Source: Spirodela intermedia (Eukaryota > Streptophyta > Magnoliopsida > Alismatales > Araceae). Taken from it: a DNA stretch of 64,000 nt. The notes below the pieces were generated by a model that was not told where the DNA came from, made no database searches, and worked only from the letters and a program-made list of their open reading frames with translations. Shown here in pieces: positions 41,501 through 53,700 of the stretch. Numbering within the stretch: position 1 is the first letter of the stretch; each line of letters starts with the position of its first letter. The stretch is taken from positions 4,675,878 to 4,739,877 of the forward strand of contig LR746264.1 of the NCBI GenBank assembly GCA_902729315.2, read 5' to 3'. The translations under genes and the position numbers were made by a program.

Positions 41501-44500
41501 CTGCTTCCATGGCTATGGTGACTGTGCTATTTAGTCTTTTGACTCGACGTGTGGGATATTTGCTTTGTGCCGATGTCTTGAGCTGTTGTTATGATAGAAC
41601 ATTGATGTCATCTTGTTTGCTTACATAGAATAAGGAAGGAAAACCTGGAGCGTGCACTGGACCACGAATCTGCTGGCAATACTGCTGCTGCTTATGAATA
41701 TTATCAGAAAGCTGTTGACATATCACCTTCAGTTGCATACCATCTTATACAGGTAGTATTTTCTTTTGACATGATATGTACTGACAGTGTGGACTAGAAA
41801 CAAAGAATGTTTTCAATAAGAACGAAGCTATTCAGACCACTAAGTTAGCCATAATTTGGTTTTTTATTGAGTATAATTACCAAGATTTTTTCACAGCATT
41901 TATTGTGTGATTCATACGGCCTGACAGTTGCTTTTGCAGGTTTTGAAGGAAGAAAATGTTGATTATATTGTTGCACCTTATGAAGCAGATGCACAGATGG
42001 CATTTCTTGTCATGCAGAAATATGTTGATGCTGTCATTACGGAGGATTCGGACTTAATACCCTTTGGATGCTCTAGGGTGAGTTCCAGTTTCTAATGGCA
42101 TTTCCTAATTTACCCACCCATGTTTCCGCTCGCCTTGATTTACTTATTTTGTGAAATAGTTTCTTCATGGTTATTCCATTTTTACTGGGACCTAATTTCT
42201 CCCGTTTTTATGGACAGATTATATACAAGATGGATAAATTTGGGCAGGGTGTTGAGTTTCGCTGTTCGTTGTTAGGCCAAAATAGGGAGCTCAATTTTGC
42301 AGATTTCACCCAGCAGATGTTTCTTGAGATGTGCATCCTAAGTGGTTGTGACTATCTACAGTCCTTGCCTGGTATGGGTTTGAGGAGAGCTCATGCACTT
42401 ATTCAGAAGTTTAAAAGCCATGAGAAGGTACTTTGAATATGTTGTATATTGGCTTAGGTTATTAATCATTTCAGTACTCTTGAACCCATCTACATCCTCA
42501 CCTAAGGATTACATATTGATTTCATTTTTTTCTGAAAAAAGTACTTTAATGATAAGTGTGAGGCTTCAACACTACCGAAGGCAAGGTAATTTTGTACGAG
42601 GTATCGTGTTCTATGCTTGATAGTTGAATATTTAAAGTGCTAAAAAAGTAGGACGATGCGTGATAGGTCTCAACTGCAAGGTCAATGTTTTAAAGCTGTA
42701 CTTGTAGCCTATTTCAGCTTCATTAGGGACCATTCCAGTGAGTCATAGCTCCCAATTAATTCTTATTTCGTTCCCCTCTTCTTTACGTTTATTAAGTGTC
42801 ATATCTGTTGCTACTGTAGTTGATTACCTAGAGGTGTAAATACGCCGGTCACCATGAATAGGTAGTTTGCTATTTCCAATGATTTATTTTTTTTCCTTAG
42901 ACTCACATAGAAAGGATGCCAATATTGTCACAGATGAGGTTTATGTTGAAGGAACAATATTTGTCAAAGCAACAAGGTGAGTCTGTGATACCCAACAACC
43001 TAGTAGACTAGATTAACTAGACTCCTCTCTATAGCCCTAATTAGCATCCTAGAAAGAGGGATCAAAGAATGGCATCATTGTTTTAAAAACTAAGGTGATG
43101 TGATTTTAATTTTTTTTATAAGGTATGCTTGGTGTCCTCCAGCCTGTTTCTCAGTTTGATTAATTTCGAAGTACCATGATTAATGCAATTATGGATTTTT
43201 TTCCGGTTTCTTCTCTAAATCATGCTTTGGTTTAGTTTATTCATGTTAATGGAATAAATTAGCATTATTCAGGCTACAACGATTAGAGTGGATGCATGAT
43301 TATATCACAGTTTATTTGAGGACTCCAGATTTAGTTTATGCTGTTCCATTATTACTTATGAGAATTATGTTGCACATTTTTTTCTGTATGCCTACGTTTC
43401 CATTAATATGGTTATTGTAATTACTGAAAAATCTGCTCCATAAATCCAAGAATGAATAGATGCGAAAATTTTGATTCTTCGGGCTTTTCTTGTGCAAAGT
43501 TTTTGATTCTATCATCAGTCTTATATTCACATTTGTCTTGTGGGATGTTGTTCATACTGGTAAGTTCGAGAAGATAATGTATTGTGAAAGATTTTGAAAA
43601 AATGTCTGTCCAGATCAAGATCTTTTTCTTGTCTCCATTATTTACATATCCATGTCTCTAACATTTAGTTATCCTCATCTGGGCCATAGCGTGAACGAAT
43701 TTGTATTTCCAGGTAATCAAGCACTTGAAGTATAGCGCTGTGTCCGTTCCACCTCTTTACGAGGAAAACTTCAAGAAAGCTATATGGACTTTTAGGCATC
43801 AAAGGGTTTACAACCCTAAACTTGAGGATATTGTGCATTTGTCAGAGATTCCTCGTGATCTTGTGGATGACATGGATTTTTTGGGGCCATATCCTTGAAA
43901 TCACGTCATGAATATGTGATGTTCTTGTTGCATTAAATTTGATGTGTTTATCTTAACTGGTCGTACTCCACTGCCGCAGACTCTTGTGAAAGGCATCGCT
44001 AAAGGCTACATCGATCCATTCACACAGTTGCCATTTGAGGTATGTGAGGCGTACCGAATTGAAATGTATTCGATTTCGAGATGAAAGTAATCTATTAGAT
44101 TGCTTCTCTTGTTGAAAATTTATTTCTCCATACTAGGAACAAGAAGAACAATCCATCCTCTGTTCCTTCTTAGATATCTTGTCACTCACTGCAAATATAT
44201 TATTCGTACTGGGAACAACAAGAATAATCAGTCTTCTGCTCCTTTCCTGTCCTGAATGGAGAAACATTTTTTTCTTCCTAATAAACTACGGGGACAGGTA
44301 TTCAAATAAAGTTCATCATCAATTTCATTCCTTCCTCAGTTGTTCATCTCAGAAAATAATTGGTTTTTTTCATTCTTTTGTTCTTTCTTGGAATTTTTAG
44401 CACAATTATTGAGTCAACTGGGTTCCGCCCCCTTAACCGTGAAAATTTTTGGGCTTGTGGCTCTCCATTGCGAAAGTTTTTTGGTGCATCTTTGTTATTT

Positions 44501-45217
44501 ACAATCTAGCATCACCTATTTTGTGCACCTGATCCCTAAAACTGAGCTTGGCCTTAGTTTATTAAAGATTATGCGGGAATGGCGCAGTAACCCTCATTAA
44601 GGATGTGTACCTCAACGGTTTTCCTCTCTTGCATGCGAATTCTAGTACATGCTCTCCTGGATGTTGGAGGGGATGCGCAAAGTATAAGAACCAGCCATTA
44701 CATCTTTTTACTCACAAGAGGCTTCAGGATGCCCACAACATTCTCTCACTCTCTTGACCTTCTCTCTCTATCATTCATCTTTCACTCTCTTTCTTACATG
44801 GTCCTTGTTTCTCCTGATAGAAACATACGAAAACACAGTCACAGCTTATTACCCCCACTTCCCTCTCATTTTAACTATTTCTTCGTTTTTCAATATCAAT
44901 AATTAGATTTTATTTCATTCTCTCTTGTTTTTCCTTTCTTTTTCTTACACTTTTCTTCCTTTTGTTGGTATGCTTTATTCCGCTGTGATAAGCTCAGGTT
45001 TCCCTCTTCCCTCTCAGCTCCTACACCTCTCCGTATTCTTTTCACCTTTTCTTCTCTCTCTCACTCCTTTTTGACAGCTTTGAGCTAGAAGTAAGAAACT
45101 TTGGCAGTATGTGAAGAATAGGCATTGGCAGCCAGGGTGTGAAGTTTAGGTAGTCTTTGGGAGAGGTGATAGTGGTGCTCAGAATTTTCAAATGAGGACG
45201 GGTGGATAGGGAGTACA

Positions 45218-45264
<47 letters not shown>

Positions 45265-48200
45265 CTGTTTATGAGTGGAGTGACTTTCTGTTCCATGTAA
45301 TGATTAGACAATTTTTTTTATGTTAGTCGTTGTGGATCATGTCTTAGAGATTATGATGCTTTTAATGGCTCTGTCCTTATTTCAAGATCTCTATTGTTTG
45401 ACGTATTTCATTCTTATTTAATGCAGGGGGAGATAACCCACATTGCATGTGCGCCAAACGAGGCCTACTCTCTTAAAGAATTTAAGCCTAGAAATGAACG
45501 GAAAAGGCTAGAGTTGCCTGTCAAGAAAAATGTCTTAACTAATTACTTTTGTATCCTTTGATGCTTTGTTTTTTGCTTCTCTACCTGGCATATTTTTCTC
45601 CATCTCATGATTCATATCTAACTATTTGATATTTTCTTGATCTTTGCGAAATTTCAGAATAAGTTGATGCTAAAGCATATCTAGTTCTGATGTTTGGTAA
45701 TACATATCTTGTGATCATCTAGGAATATCAATAAAATGTGTGGAGTCCCTACATGGAAACAACGTGCTAAATTGAGGAGAACCAGGGTATAGGTGTCCAT
45801 GCAACCGTGTGATGTAGTAGTGTACGTAGAGGCTTTACTGAATGGTGTTGTCATCAGTATTAGATATAGAAAGAATAGCTCCTGTATATGATTGGCAATC
45901 ACGAACAAACAATCTCCTATAGGTAATCACCCATCTGCAACCGTTATTACATCTGAACTTGTCAGCGGTCTCTTGTTAGTTCGTAATGTATTGATATTGT
46001 TAGGATGTAATTTTTTTGTTTACCATTTGGTTCATCTAAAATTGTTATATTATTGGAGATCTGCCCAGGGCAACCTCGTGTCATTTGATCATTGGGATCA
46101 TGAAAAGAGATATTGATAGGCCTCAATGTTGACCAGTACAGGCAGCTATATCTTGTAGAGCCTCCAGAAGCAATGCTATCCTATTGGGAGTGTGCACACC
46201 AGTTGGCTACCTCTCTTACTGTCAACGGCCTGAAGAAATGTTCAACCCATTGCTCTCTGTGTCTACCTGAGACATCTGTAGACTCTGAACTGGTTTTAGG
46301 ATAAGAGTTGTTATCACGTTTGCCACGTCGTAAGGGTTTTCCACTAAATCGCTCTATGGAGCATCTATTAATATATCGGTAGTGTTACAATGTTCACACA
46401 TTTCTCCATTTATGATCGAAATTTTGGAAGTTCATCTTCGACATGATACTTCTTTTCACGAAATGAGAACAGGTGTGGAAGTAAATAATTTATATAATGA
46501 ACTTGACAAGCTTGAAACCGTTTAGGCTTTTAACGGCCATGGAATCAGATTTTTTCAGGTGTAGGAATTTGAAACGCAAGACAGGTTTATTTTGCTTTCA
46601 TTTATTATGCTGTTCTCTATATTTTCCAAGTTGTTAAAATTAACTTACCTTACTGCCGTTAAGAGTTAGGAAAGAGTGTCCAATTTTCAGTTTTCTTCAT
46701 GTTATATATTTTTATTTCTCATTATTCTGTTCTTTAGACATAGAGGTGCATAAGAATCCTGTAGATATTAGACTACGAGAGTCTAGATTTACCAGCCCAA
46801 GCTGTGCTACCATCTATGGAGCGTGCTTATGCGAATGTCCTTGTGCACATAAGTCCTTGACACTCAAAAGGCTTAGCTTCACTTGAAGCAAAGAGGAAAT
46901 ATAAGGCACCTCAAGTCAACTGCAAGCAGTTATTGACGATGGAAGAATCTCTATCTGGCAGTGAACAATTTGTGCATTCAGAGAATGCGGTTGGTTCTCT
47001 CTTTTAAAAAGCTCAGAAATTTTCATAAGTGATACTGATGACTGTGATGTTGTGTACTCCCTGTCTCTTTCAGCTTCAGTTAATATTCATCTCATCATGC
47101 CACGCTGACTGTGTTCAGAATGATATTTTTTGATCAGGTCATCGCTAAGTTTCAAGACAAAAGTGATGCGATTATGAATCTGTCTGACAAAGGTAGGCAC
47201 GAGTATCCGTTGGTTGAAGGCATGTTACTCTTGTTCAAAGCTTCATCACAGATACATATTGCCTGTGCTGCACATCTTTCTTACTCGTTATGCGGATGGT
47301 TTTACTTAATCAATGCCTTTTTAAGAGTTCGGCCCAGAAGAATTTAGCCAAACTCATTGATGGAATACCATGCGTTTTTCATCAATCATGAGTGATCTCT
47401 TAACGCTATTGTCTGTTCCAACTATTGCTTACTAAGCAATTTTCCTCCTGACAAACGTCTTCAGGTCACATGAGAAGGTCTCAACACTCTCAATTGCCAC
47501 ATCTAAAGAACGGACCCTCAGTGTCGTCCTTAATATCACATAACTTATTGGAGATCAAAGCCATATGTATGCATAAGGTTGACAGTTCAAAGGGCTATGA
47601 TTTCCCTGATAACCGTTTGGCTTCTAATGGTTCTAAGGATGAGGAAAACGAAGCCACTCTGCAGCACGAAGATACTGATAAAAGCTCTCTTGATGATACA
47701 ACGGCTCGGTGTGCTGCAATACCTGCAGTTCCCATAAAGAAACCAAAACTTGTTCACGCTCAGGATGAGAATGTATGTCTTTAGTGAGTAATGATTTCGT
47801 TATCAATATTCTTCTGATTTTGTCTTTTACTTGGAGCGTTTTACTTGTCCTAGGGAAAAAAGCATTTGGCTCAAATTGCAAAAGGAAAAACATTGGAGTG
47901 TGTGGAAGGTTCAGCTTCTTCTCGCAATGGTAAGTGTCGGTTTTATTTTTTTCTCAAGTTAACCATATAGAATTCTAGGAATTGTAATCATCTCGTACTA
48001 TGATATAAGTGAAACAATTTTGGATTTCCTTTGTACATCCTCATTAATCAGATTCCTCACAGCTTTGAGCAGTCTCAAATCCTTACAGATACGATATGTT
48101 CTTAGAACGGATAACTCATTCTTGATAAACTCTTTTGTTTTTTCCATGCAGGGTAAAACCCATGCAGATTCATTTGATCCCTCAAATTCACTTTCAATCA

Positions 48201-49834
48201 AATTCAATTGAAATATTTGTTTGTCTTTTAAAAGAGTCCAACTAGTTCTAGGTGTTCATCGGTACCTTCTTGTGTTTGCTTTCAATAGGAAAAAAACTCT
48301 TGAATGTGTCTCTTGAAAGGACTCATCAAGTTAAACTGAATATCTTTTGGTAGATGCGTCAAAAGATTGTTTTACGTGTGTATTATAACGAAAAAAATAT
48401 GCCAGCTCCCCCAGTTTCATATCACTGGACCTCATATGCATCGATGCAATATATATGTTATATGATTCAGAAATTATATGTTAATGTTATAAGAATATCC
48501 ATATCTAACTATATCACATTTAAATATGGTTTTTATGATAGACGAGCTAGAATTTTCGTTTGCTTTCACTCTATCTCTTAAGTTTATGTTATCAATGGCC
48601 CTTTTTAATCAAAAAGAAGTCTGAGATCCTAAATAAATCCATGAATGAGGCACTAAACTCTGGGCGACGGGTATTACCAGAATTTAGCAGAGTAAAGCGG
48701 GAAGTTTGCATATCCGCTGAGTATGGACCTTATCGGCCAGTTTAAATAGAAAATACCATATGCATGGTAATCTCCTTTCTATATTCCTTTTTGTTTAAAT
48801 ATATTTTTTAATTTTTTTCCCGATTCGTGCCCTTTTTAATTACCCTTTTTACCATTACGAAAGGACTGCCATCTCCCCTCATGACTTGGACTAATATGAA
48901 AAAGAAAATTTTCTTTCCAAACTGTAGCTTCGCTACCCAGCGATTGTCTATAATCTCTCAAACATCAAGAGCAATTCCAGAAGTTTTTTCTTCCGCGTTC
49001 TTTCTTTCTTCGGGTATTCAAGAATTGAAGCAACCAGACCATTAGGAGTAAGTTTTCAGAATGGTTTAGTCTGATCTTGGGGAGTTGCTCTGTAGACCAA
49101 GTAATGGCTGGGAAGCCTCCATGACCATTATGAGTTAAATAACCTCTTCAGGTTCTGCATTGGAAGGGAGGAGCTTCGGTTCTAATAATGTTCTCCGCTT
49201 CTTTTCCTTGTACGGTCCCTGTACTTGTAAGCAGTGAACTTATTCTATGATTATTCAATCCTTATCCACTCGAAATTGCACAATCATCGATATTTTATCA
49301 AGATCACCATGTTGTTATTACCATGACCCGTATGAAACCTAAACACAGTACGCACAATGATTATTCTATGCTTCTGTTACAGATAATCTGAAATCCATTG
49401 TTATGCTCTCTCTCATGACCATCAAAGTTAATTGTTTCAGAGTCTAATCTTCATGGTCTCTCATGACCATCTTCCAGTGAAAACATCCTTAGGTTTGTTG
49501 TAGATCTCGCAGGTAATGACACCTCTACGTCAATACAGAAGTCTCTGGAGAAAAATGGGGAACAAAAGTTGCAGTGTGACATCTCCCATTTGGATCGCTA
49601 TTCTGATATAGCAGAGAAATCAATGAAAAATTTTGTTTCGGTCATGTCTTCTTTCCGCTATGTTCCATCGGGCTCTCGTGCCAGTGGGCTCCGCGCCCCT
49701 CTGAAGGATGTCAAGAACATTAACGTGGTCAGGTAATCGTTCTGGTCGACTCACTGTTCTTAAAATAGCTGAAGCATGTCCCTAACACCACTTCCATCTG
49801 TTCAAGGCCATCAATTGCACCAGCAGAGCTCTAG
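38596..49834 (+). CDS. EXO1: Exonuclease 1 (EXO1), 14 exons
   Basis: Exons at 38596-38756, 40443-40562, 41629-41752, 41940-42077, 42218-42427, 43713-43888, 43967-44039, 45427-45550, 46871-46989, 47138-47192, 47465-47772, 47854-47929, 49513-49732 and 49807-49834 join in phase to 1932 nt (643 aa). The N terminus [13 protein letters not shown] starts the XPG-N domain. Metal ligands of the FEN1/EXO1 nuclease family are all present: D30 ([12 protein letters not shown]), D78 (VFDGG), E150 and D152 (PYEADAQ), D171 and D173 ([10 protein letters not shown]), and D226 ([13 protein letters not shown] in the helix-hairpin-helix region). Family knowledge: 5'-3' exonuclease and flap endonuclease in mismatch repair and double-strand-break end resection, in the nucleus. 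The C-terminal part (exons 9-14) is poorly conserved apart from [14 protein letters not shown]. The last exon is uncertain: an in-phase alternative at 50037 would give a longer tail. The donor of exon 9 (GCG/GTTGGT) is weak. Introns 6 and 8 are U12-type. Confidence 0.92.
41032..41355. mobile_element. Solo LTR with 5-bp target-site duplication in EXO1 intron 2
   Basis: The 324-bp element starts TGTTAGGGTCC and ends GGACCTAACA, short inverted ends of the TG...CA type. It is flanked on both sides by CATTT (41027-41031 and 41356-41360). It has no internal coding region, so it is best read as an LTR left after recombination of a full retrotransposon. It belongs to the same family as 543-883 (shared TCTTCCAAAA, ATCTTAACCTTCCC and GCCCAACA-like blocks). 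Confidence 0.9.
43889..43966 (+). other. AT-AC minor-class (U12-type) intron 6 of EXO1, 78 nt
   Basis: Donor ATATCCTTGA matches the U12 consensus, a TCTTAAC branch-site-like motif at 43951-43957 puts the branch adenosine 10 nt before the 3' end, and the intron ends in AC (GTAC). Removing it restores frame across LGP and [13 protein letters not shown]. No GT-AG pair does this: the reading frame otherwise stops four codons later (LGPYP-stop). Confidence 0.88.
45223..45262. repeat. TC microsatellite in EXO1 intron 7
   Basis: About 20 uninterrupted TC units, likely length-polymorphic. Confidence 0.9.
45551..46870 (+). other. GT-AG minor-class (U12-type) intron 8 of EXO1, 1320 nt
   Basis: Donor GTATCCTTTG matches the U12 consensus, and TCCTTGAC at 46854-46861 matches the U12 branch-site consensus with its adenosine 10 nt before the AG. 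There is no polypyrimidine tract (ACACTCAAAAG), as is typical of this class. Splicing joins VLTNYF to [14 protein letters not shown] in frame. Confidence 0.88.
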
Positions 49835-50767
49835 TGTGCCATCTGTCTTGGGTTATATTTATGCTACACCACACGGTACGTGACCTCCCTCGCTCATCCA
49901 TCCAAAACTGGGCATGCTCTTGACGCATTCCTCAGACTTTCATCATTCCTGTATCGAGAGATTAGCTCATCAAAAAACGTTAGCAGTTATTTTTTGGTTA
50001 AAATGATTCTTGTTATCATTTATCTCGTGCGCAGAGTTTCACTTCCCACGTACCTGCAACAGGTATCAGGGCAGGCTGATGTCACATATATATCCTCGCT
50101 TTCTCAAGCATTCTCTTGAATGGCAATGAAGGCCTCCCCTTTTCTCTCTGTTTTTGCCGCTGACAGGGCCAGCTACCAGCTTGTAGAGTATTGCCACACG
50201 GCGGTGCAGCATACTGCGGCAATAGCTTGGCAGAACGAGGGATCGAGGGAGAATGCTAGGCTGCCGCACTTGCATTGGGTGGAGATTTTTGTGTCCTCAA
50301 ATCCCCAGTTTACACGTTCTGGTTGGATGCCACAGTTGGCTTTTAACTCCTTGTTTTGAAGCTAACTCTTGGGAATTCGTTCTTCAGGGTATCATGTGGC
50401 AGTATTTTCATTAACCCAGTTGGCCATGGGAGACCCGTAGAATGTAAATGGTAGCTAGCAGCTTCCGAAGGTTTCGGAGATTGGTTCCGAAGAGCAAGGT
50501 AGCTGAATGCTGCAGGTTATTTGCAATAGAAGTTAACTAGTTCCTTAATGCAGGGGCTAGTAGATGACAACTGGAAACAAATAATGCGTTTTCATGGCGG
50601 CTGGTGGCACCAAGAAACAATTGTACTAGTGTAGCAGGCAAAACCCATCTGAGGGAGCTCCCCCATTATTCCCCCACCTTGAGAAGCGAGATTTCTCCCT
50701 CCTCAGGGGCCTGAATCAGGAAGCGGCCCTGCCGCCTTCGAAAGCTGGCTTCAGTGCTGCAGCGAGG
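49835..50767. other. Intergenic space between the convergent EXO1 and methyltransferase genes
   Basis: Probably the two 3' untranslated regions. An in-phase acceptor at 50037 could extend EXO1 by RVSLPTYLQQVSGQADV and further residues; I found no family support for that tail. Confidence 0.4.
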
Positions 50768-53700
50768 CTACTCTCGAAAGTCCAGAGATGTAGCCGATGT
50801 GAGCCCGGAGATTCCTTGCAGCTTTGTGCAGACGTAGATGTAGTGGGAATCAGGGTCTTCCGGAGCGAAGCCAGGAGGGAGAAGGCCCCTCTCTGTAAGC
50901 GCCACAGGCTCAAGGAGCGGCCTTCTTGAGGAGCTGCAACCCTCCGAACTCTGAAAGCCTGGCCGGGCTGGAGGAAAAAAAAAAGGTTGATGAGAGCAAT
51001 CTGTGTTAGAGTCACATGGGTTCACCAATACAGTAAAAACATCGATCTCAAGATCATAAAAGATTGTGTGCCCATTCATGATATCCATGTAGAAAATGAT
51101 CCAGGGCTCATCAGATTTCTCATAGGGTGGTGCAAGGGCCTATGAATCCCTCACAAAACAGCCAGATGAATCTCAAATAATCAAAATACTGCCACCATGG
51201 ACTAGGAGACGCGGCAGGACGAAGACGGCACCACAAAGGACAGCGTTAACACGGTGGCCCTCCAAAGACCCCTCAAAAGAAAAATTTGTGACGCTCAAAA
51301 AGTGAGCAGGTCGAAGCAGGAAGACAAAGAGGGTGTACTTGATTGAACAATAGCTATGATTCTCCCTTTCTACGTCCTCTTTATTTCTGAGGATGTGATC
51401 AAGCATTCTCAAAGATGCTCAGAAAAGGGAATCATTTTCTTCTTATAACAGGTGCCTTCAATTTATTTCTTAATTCTTTTGCTGGTAAAGGTTCAATAAT
51501 ATACCTTGATGAACGAGGATCTGCCAAACTTCACTCTGTTTATCTGCATGTATATATAGGATAGCTCATCACTAGCGAGCCAGACCTAATAAACCGGATT
51601 TTTACCAGCCATTCCAGGGTTTTCCTAATTGGTGTTCACCGTTCTGCTATTTCCTTTTCTTTCAAAGTCGAAGCAGCCATTTTTATTAATTTTTAAAAAT
51701 AATATTAAACAATATAGGTACCAATAAAGCCACCATTGCCTAGCACATATGAATGAAATCAACGAATCACGTAGTCCAGAGCGCACATAAGTAGGAGAAG
51801 CCCAAAACTAGAGGCCCAACTCTTTGGAAATAGGTTGTAAAGATGAAAAGGCTAAAAGAGGGCCTAGGACCTTATTGGGCCCAAATAAAGTGCGAGAAAA
51901 CTATGTCAAACAAGTTAAGGCCTGTTTAAAGGCCCCCACATTATAAACCCAGGACAACTAGAATTATTACGAGTCTTACTCTTTTAAGTGTTCCTCTTTA
52001 CTTGTGGGACAAATCATCTTTCACGGTTGCCGCTAATAAGCCTCTGTAGGTTCACGGTTGAAGCCTCCAATTCTGTAAATTCAGAAGTGCGTTTTTTCAT
52101 TGAAATTTCGTGTCTTGTGGATTCAAGGATGAATTTTTTTCTTCACAGAACTTTGGCTGCGTCAAATGATATAAAGGCAAGGTTGCTACTTTTAGATTAA
52201 ACCTAGTGAAGATTCTACAAGGCAAAAGTTTGCAGGATAATGAGGATATTGTCACTGATGTAGGCCCATTCTTTAGAATGTAATTTCTTGATTTTCAAGA
52301 GCGCCTTGACCAAAATTTTGAAGAGGTAAATGACACTTTGAAGCAAATTTCATCAAGTACCATTTTATTTGAGCATCATTCACATGTCAACAATACTCAA
52401 AATGGAAATTATTTGAGGCACTTCACACAAAAAAATCGCAATCAAATGAGATGGGCAAGAATAATCATTCTCTTTTTGTTATTGTAAGCCTAAGAAGTAG
52501 ACTGGAAGATTAAGATGAAGCTTAAGAAGTTACTTGTTTGCATTGTTCACTAAATTAGAAACCACAAAATAAACTCGAAAACAAACTGATGACACTAAGG
52601 ACATCAAGGATTAATCTAGTACTCACGTAAAATGTATAATCTTATCTTCCAACGTCCTTCCTTGGTCAAATGATGAATCCGGAGAGACGGGTCACCATAA
52701 GTAATCTGTAAGGAGAATGGGCCAGATTCATTGAGCTTCCAGTACGTAATCCCCAATAAAGCTTTAACTTCAAGTTTTATAAACATACCAACATGTAAAT
52801 TCCTCCCGGTTTTAGTAGCCTAGAGATTTTGAAAATGATTAAATGAAAGAAAAACCGTTCATATCAGAAATTCTAACATGTAGCGCAAAAAAGATTACTT
52901 CAATACTTCTCAGATGCAACCTGTTCACTTCTCCTAGCATTTGGGAAGCACTTATTCGAGCATTGATGCCACACTAGCATAAAAAATTATCAGCAGAATC
53001 AGGTCAAGCACGAGAAATAAGCTTCAGAAATTACGAGCGCCTCTCAAATATTAATCCGTACCATCAAAGAATCCAGTGTTCCTACATAAACACCAATATG
53101 TCAATCAGCAAAAAAAGGCAAGATTAATTTAGCACAAATTAATACAGAATTTAAGGCACAGTTCTTGAAAAGATACAGTAAAATAGAGGACACGAACCCT
53201 TGTCAATTACACTGTCAAATGATTCATCAGGAAAGAAACTCATATCTCTAACATCCATCTGCATGTCTATAAATGATTAAGGGTCTAGACAGTGTGCGAA
53301 AGGTATTTAAAGTTCTTTGTATAGTAAGCATGTGACTGAGAAACTGAAATAATAATATTTGTTGATCAAAAAGGATACATTGCAGTTCAGGAACATTGGC
53401 ATATTTCTTTCTCATCATTTCAATTACAATCGAAGAGATGTCAATATTCATTATATCTTCATAACCATCTTGTACCATGTTTTCTGACATAACTGCAGGA
53501 TAGAAGCCTTCATTATTAGCCACAAACGAAAATATATAGATATTTCAGATTTTTGTAAATGAACAGTTTGAGAGAATGAGACTCTACAACATGAAAAAAA
53601 TTAGAAATCTCCAATGGCATGTGAGTTGGCTATGCTGACATATGTATCTCGGGTTCTGTTATGTTATGGAACCAAACCATAATTCCCACACTACAGTCAC

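Noticed and set aside
48600-48745. Possible extra EXO1 exon around 48625-48745
   Set aside because: Open frame with some protein-like residues, but no good acceptor in phase, and the join from 47929 to 49513 is already in frame.
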